64,000 bases of DNA from Neurospora crassa OR74A (Eukaryota > Ascomycota > Sordariomycetes > Sordariales > Sordariaceae), in NCBI RefSeq assembly GCF_000182925.2, contig NC_026502.1:2480001-2544000 (forward strand). Direction: 5' to 3'. The notes below the pieces were generated by a model. It was given only the letters and a program-made list of their open reading frames with translations. It searched no databases and had not been told where the DNA came from. Shown piece after piece: positions 11,461-21,308 of the stretch. The position numbers were made by a program, and so were the translations under genes. Numbering within the stretch: position 1 is the stretch's first letter; every line of letters starts with the position of its first letter.

Positions 11461-14400
11461 ATGGCGGCTCTCGACGATGGCTTTGAGGCCCTGCTGGAGC
11501 CGTTCTACAATGGCAAGAAGCTGACCGATCCCATCTCGACCACGCAGGACAAGTTCCATCTTGTCCCGGCCTTCCTCAAGGTCAAGGGCCTCGTCAAGCA
11601 ACACATCGACTCGTACAACTACTTCGTCAACGAGGAAATCAAGGACATCGTTAGGGCCAACCGCGTCGTCCGCAGCGACCAGGACCCCAACTTTTGGCTC
11701 GAGTTCAGAGACATCCGCGTCGGCATGCCCACCCGCACCGAAGATGGCGAACAAGTCCAGTCTCGAAACCCCGTCACCCCCATGGAGTGCCGTCTCCGCG
11801 ACCTCACCTATGCCGCCCCCGTCGAGGTCGACATCGCCTACACCCGCGACAAGAACGTTATCGTCCGCAAGAACATCCCGCTATGCCGCATTCCCGTCAT
11901 GCTCAAGAGCGCAAAGTGCTACCTCAACGGCGCCACCAATGCCCAGATGGAGGTCTTCAACGAGTGCCCTCTCGATCCTGGTGGCTACTTCGTTATTGGC
12001 GGAACCGAAAAGGTCATCTTGATTCAGGAACAGCTTAGCAAGAACCGTATCATTGTCGAGGCCGACGAGAAGACCGGCGGAGTCATGGCCTCGGTTACCA
12101 GTTCCACACACGAGAGAAAGTCAAAGACTTACGTCGTACTCAAGAAGGACCGGATTGTCCTGCAGCACAACACCCTCTCCGAGCCCATTCCCATCGTCAT
12201 CGTTCTCAAGGCCTTCGGTGGTCTTTCCGACAACGACATCATCGAGCTGGTTTGCGGTGGCGATGCGCGCTACCAGGACGATTTCCTCATCAACTTCGAT
12301 GAAGCCGGAAGAGCTGGTGTCTACACACAACAACAAGCGTTGGAATACGTTGGTGCTAGAGTCAAGATGGGCGGTAACAGACCCAAATTCGGTGCCGCTC
12401 CTCGAAGAAACCATGCTGAAGAAGGTCTCGACGCACTTGCGAACTTAGTTATCGCGCACGTTACTGTTGAGGGTCTCGACTTCTATCCCAAGGCCGTCTA
12501 CATTGCCATGATGGTTCGCCGCGTGCTGATGGCAGCTCAGAATCCCAAGCTCGTCGATGACAGAGATTTCGTCGGCAACAAGAGATTGGAATTGGCTGGA
12601 CAGTTGATCTCCCTTCTATTTGAAGACTTGTTCAAAAAGTTCATTTCAGACGTCAAGTACAACATTGACAACTTTTTCAAGAAACCCAACCGTACCTCTA
12701 CGTATGATCCCCATGGTGCGATCATGGCTAACGGCCATTATATCTCTCACGGTCTTAACCGCGCCATTCAGAGCGGCAACTGGACGGTCAAGCGTTTCAA
12801 CATGAACAGAGCCGGTATCACCCACGTGCTCAGCCGACTCAGTTATATCGCTGCGCTGGGTATGATGACGCGTATCAGCTCACAGTTCGAAAAAACAAGA
12901 AAGGTTTCCGGTCCAAGAGCCCTACAGCCCTCACAGTGGGGTATGCTCTGCACCTCTGATACACCTGAAGGTGAAGCCTGTGGTCTGGTAAAGAATTTGG
13001 CACTCATGACACACATTACCACGAATGTGCCGGAGGAACCAGTTAAGAAGATGATTTTTGCTGCTGATGAGAGCGTGGGACCGATCCGAGAATACACCGG
13101 AACAGAGATGCACAGCAAAGGCTCGTATATCATCCATTTGAACGGTACACCATTTGCTGTGACCAGGGAGCCAAAGCGGTTTGCCGCCAGGTTCAGAACT
13201 TTGCGTCGCCGGGGCTGGGTCTCTCCTTTTGTGAGCATCCACATCAACGAGCACTTCTCGGCGGTTCATATCGCTACCGATGAAGGACGTATTTGCCGCC
13301 CGTACATCATCGTCAAGAACGGCAAATCCATGTTGAAGGCAGAGCACCTGAAGATGCTTCAACTCGGGCAAGCGACATTCGACACTTTCCTGACCAGCGG
13401 CGTGGTTGAGTATCTCGATGTCAACGAAGAGAACGATACCCTTGTGGCGCTTCAGGAGGATCAGATCACCAACAGCACTACGCACATGGAAATTGAGCCG
13501 TTCACGATTCTCGGAGCAGTCGCTGGTCTAATTCCCTTTCCCCATCACAACCAGTCTCCCCGTAATACTTACCAGTGCGCCATGGGTAAACAAGCCATTG
13601 GTGCTATTGCCTACAATCAGTTCAACAGAATCGATACCCTTCTTTATACCCTTGTTTATCCCCAACGACCAATGGTCATTACGAAGACGATTCAACTTAT
13701 CCACTACGACAAGCTCCCGGCAGGACAGAACGCCACCGTCGTTGTCATGTCTTACTCTGGCTACGATATCGAAGATGCGCTTGTTCTGAACAAGGCTTCT
13801 CTAGATCGTGGATTCGGCCGCTGCCAAGTGTTCCGCAAGTATACCGCCGAATTGCAAGGCTATACGAATGGGCGCCGCGACAGGGTTGGCGGTATCATGA
13901 AGGACGAAGACGACAAGCCCATTGTTAAGCACGCCATCCTCGACGCCGATGGCCTGGCCCAGGTGGGCTCAAAGGTTGAATCCGGACAAACGATGATCAA
14001 GAAGGAGACCCCGTTGGACCAGATCTCTACTGGAATCGCTGGCGATCGTGGGTCAGACGATTACCGTGACGCATCAACCAACTACCGCATTTCCGACCCC
14101 GCCATCATCGACAAGGTCATGATTTCGGTCAACGAGCGCGAGAACAAGTTGATCAAGGTCCAAACCCGCCAGACCCGTAGGCCGGAACTTGGTGACAAAT
14201 TCTCGTCCCGTCACGGTCAGAAGGGTGTCGTCGGTATCATCGTCAACGAAGAGGACATGCCCTTCTCCGACAAGGGCCTCCGCCCCGATATCATCATGAA
14301 CCCCCACGGTTTCCCCTCTCGAATGACAGTCGGCAAGCTCTTCGAGTGCCTGACCGGCAAAGCCTCGGTCATCGCTGGCGAGAAGGACTACGGCTTCGGC

Positions 14401-14928
14401 GATGCCTTCCGCTCGCACCCCGTCGAGTCCATGGGCCAGGCCCTGATCGACCACGGCTTCTCGTGGGAGGGTAAAGACTACTTCACCTCGGGCATCACGG
14501 GTGAGCCCATGGAGGCCTACATCTACAACGGCCCCATCTTCTACCAGCGCCTCAAGCACATGGTACAGGACAAGATGCACTCGCGCTCGCGCGGCCCTCG
14601 CGCCATCCTCACGCGCCAGCCCACCGAAGGCCGTTCACGCGACGGTGGTCTCCGTCTCGGAGAGATGGAGCGCGATTGCTTGATCGCCTACGGCGCCTCG
14701 CAGTTGTTGCTGGAGCGTCTCATGATATCCTCGGATGGCACCGAACTCGACGTCTGCCAGGAGTGTGGCCTGTTCGGTTACAAGGGCTACTGCAACGCTT
14801 GCAAGAGCACGAGGAACGTTACCCAGATGACAATGCCGTATGCTTGCAAGTTGCTGGTGCAGGAGCTTATCAGTATGAATGTGGGTGTGAAGCTTAAGTT
14901 GGAGGATGAGTTCCCTCACCCGAGGTAG
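11461..14928 (+). CDS. rpc2: DNA-directed RNA polymerase III subunit RPC2 (second largest)
   Basis: Catalytic-core beta-like subunit of RNA polymerase III, which transcribes tRNA, 5S rRNA and U6 genes in the nucleus. It is a single uninterrupted reading frame of 1155 residues, close to the ~1150 of yeast Ret1/Rpc2. Pol III-specific stretches include the N-terminal GKKLTDPI...AFLKVKGLVKQH, ECPLDPGGYF, KNRIIVEADEK and SGPRALQPSQWGMLC-type fork sequences (here VSGPRALQPSQ). The hybrid-binding motif GDKFSSRHGQKG lies near residue 910, and a C-terminal zinc clamp CQECGLFGYKGYCNAC near residue 1099. The start is the first ATG in frame and aligns with the family. The lack of introns in a 3.5-kb gene is notable beside its intron-rich neighbours. 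Confidence 0.98.
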   Translation: MAALDDGFEALLEPFYNGKKLTDPISTTQDKFHLVPAFLKVKGLVKQHIDSYNYFVNEEIKDIVRANRVVRSDQDPNFWLEFRDIRVGMPTRTEDGEQVQSRNPVTPMECRLRDLTYAAPVEVDIAYTRDKNVIVRKNIPLCRIPVMLKSAKCYLNGATNAQMEVFNECPLDPGGYFVIGGTEKVILIQEQLSKNRIIVEADEKTGGVMASVTSSTHERKSKTYVVLKKDRIVLQHNTLSEPIPIVIVLKAFGGLSDNDIIELVCGGDARYQDDFLINFDEAGRAGVYTQQQALEYVGARVKMGGNRPKFGAAPRRNHAEEGLDALANLVIAHVTVEGLDFYPKAVYIAMMVRRVLMAAQNPKLVDDRDFVGNKRLELAGQLISLLFEDLFKKFISDVKYNIDNFFKKPNRTSTYDPHGAIMANGHYISHGLNRAIQSGNWTVKRFNMNRAGITHVLSRLSYIAALGMMTRISSQFEKTRKVSGPRALQPSQWGMLCTSDTPEGEACGLVKNLALMTHITTNVPEEPVKKMIFAADESVGPIREYTGTEMHSKGSYIIHLNGTPFAVTREPKRFAARFRTLRRRGWVSPFVSIHINEHFSAVHIATDEGRICRPYIIVKNGKSMLKAEHLKMLQLGQATFDTFLTSGVVEYLDVNEENDTLVALQEDQITNSTTHMEIEPFTILGAVAGLIPFPHHNQSPRNTYQCAMGKQAIGAIAYNQFNRIDTLLYTLVYPQRPMVITKTIQLIHYDKLPAGQNATVVVMSYSGYDIEDALVLNKASLDRGFGRCQVFRKYTAELQGYTNGRRDRVGGIMKDEDDKPIVKHAILDADGLAQVGSKVESGQTMIKKETPLDQISTGIAGDRGSDDYRDASTNYRISDPAIIDKVMISVNERENKLIKVQTRQTRRPELGDKFSSRHGQKGVVGIIVNEEDMPFSDKGLRPDIIMNPHGFPSRMTVGKLFECLTGKASVIAGEKDYGFGDAFRSHPVESMGQALIDHGFSWEGKDYFTSGITGEPMEAYIYNGPIFYQRLKHMVQDKMHSRSRGPRAILTRQPTEGRSRDGGLRLGEMERDCLIAYGASQLLLERLMISSDGTELDVCQECGLFGYKGYCNACKSTRNVTQMTMPYACKLLVQELISMNVGVKLKLEDEFPHPR

Positions 14929-15814
14929 TTTTCAGCGACTCCCTCCGGAGGTGGTAGAGGATATGATGTGGTATCGTGTCGTGTAGGAATTCAGACTCGT
15001 CGATAGAATGAGCACGGGTTTTGTGGAAAACGAGATCTTTGGTGGTGGTAGCCGGTTGATGTTTGGATTTTTTGCAGACAGTTTACATGACAGGTGTTTG
15101 GGCGCGCGTGGTTCTCTTACTCCTTAGCATTTTCAAAGAGCGCGGCGAGGGTAGACAAACGGTTACACTAGACTGTAATGGGACTTACACACAAAGACGA
15201 AATACGTATACAAGTTCGAATCGATCAAGATCCTTTTGCAACCTATTTAAAGCCCCTTTTACTGCCACGGTTAGCGTCTGGTTGTCGTTGTTCTTGATTT
15301 CTGACTGGATATCACAGGTTAGCAAAGAGGACGGGTGCCCATTAGACATTGTCTAACCCAGCTTTCCGGGACCGGATCTACTTCTGGGTTGCTGTGATAG
15401 TGAGGAAGAAAAGTTCATAACGTACCCATGAATGGATACGCATGCATGCAATATATCTAATTACCCCTGCGTATAAAATCCAACAGGCAAGCAGTTGTTG
15501 TGGACGACGTCACTCTGCGATTGATTTTGACTTAAGATAAAGAAGAAATCCTTGATATTTTCGGCGAGTATTTTGGCTATTCTTGACCGTGTGTATCGTT
15601 CGCTCACTGACTGGCGTCACTAACCGTCGACTTTTACATTTGGTATTCTAAATAAAGTGTATTCTAAGCTCCAAAATCTGGGGGGTATCACATATTATCC
15701 CTTTTTTTCTTCTTCCCAAATCATTTCTAGCACAGTTGAAAACACTACTCACTGCTTCCCAAAACCACCTCAGATCATCTCTTTTCTTGTCCTCTCATAA
15801 ACCCCTTTCACATG
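14929..15814. other. Convergent spacer between rpc2 and rad57
   Basis: Holds the 3' UTRs of two convergent genes. It is AT-richer than the flanking coding sequence, with a pyrimidine-rich tract (about 15695-15950) that runs into the end of the Rad57 frame. I see no gene. Confidence 0.45.
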
Positions 15815-17347
15815 TCAGACTTCTTTTCCCTTTCCCTTCCCACCCACTTTCAATTCCCCCTCCCCCTTCTTCATTCCCTCCTCCTTCCCGTTCTTCTTCC
15901 CCACCCCCTTCAGCCCCCCCATCCAAACCTCAAACTCCACACTTCCCTCTCCCAACCCCATCCCGCTCTCCGCCGTCCATCCTGCAAAAACAACCTTCAT
16001 CCACCTCCTCCAGCTCTTCAGCATTGGCATTCCCACAGCTTCTCTCCCACTGCCGACAACGGCAATGTCATCATCATCATCATCATCATCAGCTTGGTAC
16101 TTACTCCTCCCGTAAGCTGGCCTTTTGAACAGCGCTATCCTCGCAGAGATCTGTGTAGACCAGACCAGACCCAAGGAGGGAGTCTTCAAAGCGTAGGAGG
16201 CGTAAGGATCGTCGCCCCAACCGGTGAAAAAACGTTGTTGGTTGTCGAAGTGGAGGGCGGGGTGGTGGATTGTTGAGGTGTCGTCGTCTGCTGGGTGACC
16301 GTGAGGGTAGGGGGTGGAGGGTGTAGGAACGTTGCTGCTGGATCGAGGTGGGATGGAAATGGAGGAGCGAGGGATAGAAGAAGAAATGGGCTCAGGCATC
16401 TTAGTCCCAAACCGATCGGCTACTTGATTGGACACCACCACGGCTAGGTTGTACTTTTGCGCTAGATCGCGAAGTTGCATACCTAGTCGAACTAGCTCGG
16501 CGGTGCGCGCTCCCATGTTAGAGGATCGCGCGCCTGGTGTCGAGGACGACGTAGCTGCTTCTTTGGAAGAACGATCAAACTCGGCGCGGTAGTTGGCTGC
16601 CACGCTATCGAGCACCAACAGGCCGATGTTGCGCCGCTCAATCTCCACGGGCACTTGGTAAGTGAGGATGTGATCTTGGCTTTCCAGGTCGGGCGTGACG
16701 GTGCTGATGATGTTATCGAGCGATGGTCTCTTTCCTCCTCCTCCTCCTCCTCCTCCTTCTCCTCCTCGGCCGCTTTCTGAGTCAAGGTCCGCGTAGAAAG
16801 GGTTGGTGGTGAGCATTTGGGCCAGCCGCCGGGTGGAGAGCGGCGCCTCGGTGCTGATGTACAGCGCCGGCCTGCCGAGGCCGTGCGGAGGCGGTAACTG
16901 AACTGAGAGGAGCAGTGTGAGCAGGAACTGCGTCTTGCCGGCGCCGGACTCGCCGGTGATCTCGGTCACATAGCCGGCGGGGATGCCGCCGCCGAGAGCG
17001 CGGTCGATGTCCGGATCTAGGGTGCTGATGGTCTGCCATTGTGCGGCGAGGGAGGCGGGCGTGTTTTTCAGGGTCTGACCATGTTGTTGATCCTGAACAT
17101 GACTGCTGCTGCTGTGTTGGCCGCGGCGAGATGTGGCAAAAACACCTAGGTCATCGTGAAGAGCAGCGAGGACGGCGGCACATAGACGCTTGACGTCGAG
17201 CAGGGGCAGTTGAGTGCGTTTTCCAATGTCGGCTGCTTCTAGAGTCAAGAGGTCGCTGGTGGTGAGGCCGACCTTCTCCAGGGTAGAGATTAGACTTGCA
17301 TATTGGGCGACGGGGAAGTGCGGCAGGACGCGGAGAAGATCGGTCAT
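15815..17347 (-). CDS. rad57: Rad57-type RecA-family recombination mediator
   Basis: Rad51 paralogue that, as a Rad55-Rad57 heterodimer in yeast, helps load Rad51 on single-stranded DNA during homologous repair. It is one open frame of 510 residues. A helical N-terminal domain (about 1-70) is followed by the RecA core: Walker A GESGAGKT at 132-139 and Walker B NIGLLVLDSVAA near 230-245. The VVVSNQVADRFG element is Rad57-like. Yeast Rad57 is 460 residues. Here the extra length comes from a polyglycine insert after Walker A (about 196-205) and a disordered, Ser/Pro-rich, Asp-run-containing C-terminal part. Trinucleotide repeats encode both the glycine run and the aspartate run. Other Rad51 paralogues such as XRCC3 are the same family and cannot be fully excluded. 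Confidence 0.85.
   Translation of the reverse strand: MTDLLRVLPHFPVAQYASLISTLEKVGLTTSDLLTLEAADIGKRTQLPLLDVKRLCAAVLAALHDDLGVFATSRRGQHSSSSHVQDQQHGQTLKNTPASLAAQWQTISTLDPDIDRALGGGIPAGYVTEITGESGAGKTQFLLTLLLSVQLPPPHGLGRPALYISTEAPLSTRRLAQMLTTNPFYADLDSESGRGGEGGGGGGGGKRPSLDNIISTVTPDLESQDHILTYQVPVEIERRNIGLLVLDSVAANYRAEFDRSSKEAATSSSTPGARSSNMGARTAELVRLGMQLRDLAQKYNLAVVVSNQVADRFGTKMPEPISSSIPRSSISIPPRSSSNVPTPSTPYPHGHPADDDTSTIHHPALHFDNQQRFFTGWGDDPYASYALKTPSLGLVWSTQISARIALFKRPAYGRSKYQADDDDDDDDIAVVGSGREAVGMPMLKSWRRWMKVVFAGWTAESGMGLGEGSVEFEVWMGGLKGVGKKNGKEEGMKKGEGELKVGGKGKGKEV
16068..16091. repeat. (TCA)n trinucleotide repeat coding for an Asp run in rad57
   Basis: About eight copies of a trinucleotide that reads GAT on the minus strand and encodes a run of about eight aspartates near the Rad57 C-terminus. 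Confidence 0.9.
16734..16758. repeat. (CCT)n trinucleotide repeat coding for a Gly run in rad57
   Basis: About eight CCT units, read as GGA on the minus strand, encode a polyglycine stretch between Walker A and Walker B of the Rad57-type protein. Its length may vary between strains. Confidence 0.9.
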
Positions 17348-18875
17348 GGGTCATGAAGGGTCATTTGTTTACACGACTTGGTGTACGGTCGTCGTCGTCG
17401 TTGTCGAGGTGACGAAGGGTTGTGAGTTGTGAGTGGGTGAAGGACGTCTGTTTTGGGTTGTTCATGTGGGTCCCGTCCCGTCCGCCTGCGAGACGATCGG
17501 CGTTGGGGGGGCGGTCCAGCGGACAGCGAGTTGTTGTCACCCACTGCTGGTTGTGGCCCGACGGGGGGTTGTGGGTTGCAGATCCGTCCAAAGTTTTGCG
17601 TGGGTGTGTGCCGCATTCCGGCCCACTGCCCGCCGGGCCCGCTGTTCGGTGCCCTGTTTGTGGGGCCGCTTGATTGCCTTCCACTTGACAACTTCAGATC
17701 TTCCATGTTTTGGGTGACCGAAGCGGAAAAAAAACCACCCCCATCTCAGCCCAACGACACACTGATCGCCCCGCTCCCCACGACCCTATCTCTCGGAGAA
17801 GAATCCCAATTGGTTTGGATAGGGTTACACTCACAGAAGCTCGAATCGATAGTCTGGGGTCGTTTATAGGTGCTGTGCCACACCCACCACCTTGGACATC
17901 TGGGAAGCTGGGCTTGACAGCCTCGTTGTTTCTTACTCCTCATTTCCGAAGACTCGCTCCTTCGTGCTGTCCTCCCACCCATCGGCCATCGCAACACCGT
18001 GAACATGGGCATGCTCCAGGAAACTAGAAGGCCTCAGGCAACGACCCTTCTCACGGTAGCACTCTGGTCCTTTTATTCTTTGCCAACCGAAGATCTCACC
18101 CCTTGCCCTGTGTTTATACAGTAGACCTACACTTATCACTTATCACCAACCGAGAGATGGCCCAATCAGCTCACTTTGCCCCAGGCAGGGTTCCCCCCAA
18201 GTGGAGAGTAGAATCGCAATGGATCCCAATTCGGGAACTCACCATGAGACGTTGAGCCTCAGCTCTGTGTGCCATTTCCCCGTCTTGTCCCAATCAGAGA
18301 CATGCTTTTCCTTCAGCTACTGCAAGCCACGTTTGTTGCCCGCCCTTGAATTGGCCCAAAGCAAGCCACGAGCATCTGCAATGGGACCCTTGACCCCTGG
18401 ACTCTCCCTAGGGTACCACCAGTGTGGAGGAAGAGGAAGAAGAGATGGGGAGATGGGTTCACGGGAAGAGGAGAGAAGAGCGTCAAAGTCAGGCACACTT
18501 GCCAGCCACCCGCGGGTCTCTCGCCATGGCTGTGACTGGTATCCTATGGCCTTCTTCTGCATGAAGGCAACCCGCTCTCGTAGCCCAGGCTGAGAGAAAT
18601 CATTGTGCAGAAACATGGGAATGTGGGAGGCTTGACCAGAAGGAGAACCGAAGGTCCCTACTATTCTAGGCTCGCCGTCATATGCAAGCAGCTATTCCAT
18701 GGTTTGACTGGTCTCGCGGACGATAAAGTGGCACTGGTTGCTTTCCTCCGAGGGCTGAACTAGATAATCATCCCATTGAAATCATCCTTTTCTCACACAA
18801 TCCTCTCTTCCTCTCTCTCTCTTTCTTTCTTGTTGTTGTGGTTTGAATGTGAGTCCGTTCACGCCATCCACAACC
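17348..18875. promoter_or_regulatory. Divergent promoter spacer between rad57 and the surface-sensor gene
   Basis: A 1.5-kb spacer with no convincing gene. A CT-rich tract (about 18801-18832) lies just upstream of the sensor gene's start, typical of fungal core promoters. Overlapping frames near 17344-17870 look like noise in G/C-rich sequence. Confidence 0.45.
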
Positions 18876-20477
18876 ATGGGTGTCTCCAGATTTTACCGTG
18901 TTGCTCTCTTTGGAGCTTCTGTTCACGCCTTAGCATTTCCCGGGCCCCAGGCGACAGATCGAGTTATCATTCCGTCAGACGCGCAGACTCCTAGACCAAC
19001 ACTTCCCCCAACTCTTCATCATGAGCTTTTCAAACGTCAAGTTTCCGGGAGCGCAAGCGGCTCTGGCTCCTATGGCGATACTATCTTCGTTGCCCCAGAC
19101 AATACTTGTGGTTATGTGAGCGGATTACCAGGTAAGTATTAAGTGGTACAGACCATTCCTTGTTCTTTATAAGTTTCGCATCATACTAACCCATCGTGGT
19201 ATTGTCATAGGCGCTGCTTTTACCTGCGTCGACCCGGCCAATTATTGCGTCTTCATTCCTTCCTCTGGCACGATACCGGGTGCTGCAGGATGCTGCAACC
19301 CCAAACTTTGCGGCTTCCGTGTTGCTTGCATGGACTATAGCGAGGTCCTTGTCCAGAGCAAATGCGATGATGGTTGCATGGCAGACACTTACACCGCGAA
19401 GTGGTAAGCCTTCTCCCAAAACGTCAATGTCCTTTCCTAACAACCCGCTAATGTCTCAACAGCACGGGAACCGACAACCCCTATTGCGGAACCATTGTCT
19501 TCCCCGGTGGTATCACTGATTACTTCTGCGGCACCCTCAGCGGCTCGCGTATACAGTCAGCCAAGACAACCTGGGATGGCGAGACGGATGGCCGTACCTT
19601 TTTGACATGGACAAACACCGGCAGCAGCTCTACCATTGCCGTTCCAACTATGGAGTCCAGTAGTACCGATCACGCAAGCTTAACCGCCTCCTCGAGTTCC
19701 TCCGGCACGGTCGGCGTAGGAGGATCGTCTACCGATCCCGCCAACCCCAACCAACCGGAACCGAAGAAGGAACAGGGGGGAACCAACATTGGCGCCATCG
19801 TTGGCGGAGCCGTTGGCGGTCTAGCCGTCATCGGTCTCGTCATCCTCGGCATCGTCTGGTTGGTGCGCCGAAACAAAAATCGCAACAACAACAATAACAA
19901 CACCCCCGACACTCTCGCCACCAGCTCCGCAGCAGCCGGAGCTCCTGGCGGCGGCGGCGGCGGCGGCGGCGGCCATGCAGGCCTGACCAACTCTCCACCG
20001 CCGCCCGCACCCAGCCCGGGTAATCTCGACCCAGCCCTCAACAACAACTCTCACAACAGTTACTACTACGCCGGCGGCCAACCCGACCCTACCAAGATAC
20101 CCGCCATGGCACAACACTACCCTGCTCCTGCCTCGTCCCCTCCCCTCGCCGATTACAGCGACATGAACAACGGGGGGCAACACCCACAATGGAATCACAA
20201 CCCCAATGGCAGCCCTACATCAGGCTACATCCCCCCCTCCAGCCCTTCTTCCACCTTGGTGTCCGGGGGTGGGTATCAACCTAGTAGCGGCGGCGGTCAT
20301 CCGCATCACTTGTCCATGTCAGGACAGAGCTTCACGGGTGCACCAATGGGCGGGCAAGGGCAAGGACCAATATACGGACCTGGCGGGCAGCCGATCTACG
20401 AGGCGGCGAGTAATGCGGTGGGGGAGCCGCAAGAGTTGAATGCGAATCATAGGGGCCAGATGCATGAGTTGCAATAG
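18876..20477 (+). CDS. Single-pass cell-surface protein with Cys-rich ectodomain and Pro/Gly/Asn-rich tail (sensor-like)
   Basis: Exons 18876-19131, 19211-19403 and 19463-20477 give 487 residues. The start ATG opens a signal peptide (MGVSRFYRVALFGASVHALA). A dibasic KR site follows at about residue 51, a plausible Kex2 cut. The ectodomain has about a dozen cysteines (CGYVSG, FTCVDPANYC, GCCNPKLCGF, DDGC, NPYCG) and ends in a Ser/Thr-rich stalk. One membrane helix (GAIVGGAVGGLAVIGLVILG) is followed by basic residues (VRRNKNR), giving an outside-in topology. The cytosolic tail has Asn, Gly and Pro runs. The architecture resembles fungal Mid2/Wsc-type wall sensors, but I recognise no specific family, so a role in wall sensing is an inference. 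Confidence 0.8.
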
Positions 20478-21308
20478 GTGAGATGAGGCAGGGGTGATAC
20501 TTAGTGTTTTATATGAAATGTGATAGACGAACGAATCGGTTTGAAAGGAACGGCTGGAAGGTCAACTGGGAATTAGTGCGTACCATGCCTTAACGAATGA
20601 AATGGGGTCTGTCACACTTTCTAATGTAGATATCGATATCATGACTGTTCACTCACAGGCATGGGCCGGATGAATTAGGTTGTTCGTAAAAGGTGATTGA
20701 TGTTTTTTTTTTGCATGTCTTTGATGTTGCAACCGTTGCTCGTGCTCTAAAGTAGTTGTGGGAGGTCAATGACACACTGGTAAAGTTGAACAAGCGATCC
20801 TCGCGCTATATCGGAGACGATACTCAATAGTCTCCATTTACATGTGTAAACCCCATGGGCAGGAGTGATTGCCCCTTCCTTCTATAATAGCAGAATTGAA
20901 ACACACCTCAAGAGCCTGGGAAATGCCATGCGTGACACCCGCCATCGTCACGGGTATTTGTGGTAACCAGATAGAGATAGAGAGGAATAAAAACGTGATG
21001 CAACCATGAATATATGATGAATTGACGTAGAGATGTCTTTGATTCAAACGCAGGAGCCATAACCACTCATCTCAACATATTGAGCACCATCACAAGCACA
21101 ATGTAGATATAAAACGTCACAAATTTCATAATCAAAACTTCCTCCCACCCATTCTGTATAGACTCTAGAACTCTAGGTCTATCTCCAGGGGCCAAAACAA
21201 ACCCAAAACATCTATGGCTATAACAGCTAACCAGAAACTCGCAGCTTGCCTCCCTCCCATTTTATCTGTTGATCGAATGCACCAAGTGGCATCTATGCTT
21301 CAACCCAT
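20478..21308. other. Convergent spacer between the surface-sensor gene and the GH63 gene
   Basis: Two 3' UTRs meeting. It is AT-rich with short T and A runs (for example 20703-20712). I see no gene or repeat. Confidence 0.45.

Noticed and set aside
14074-14580. 168-residue antisense frame within rpc2
   Set aside because: A shadow of a GC-rich coding region with strong codon bias. No independent signals.
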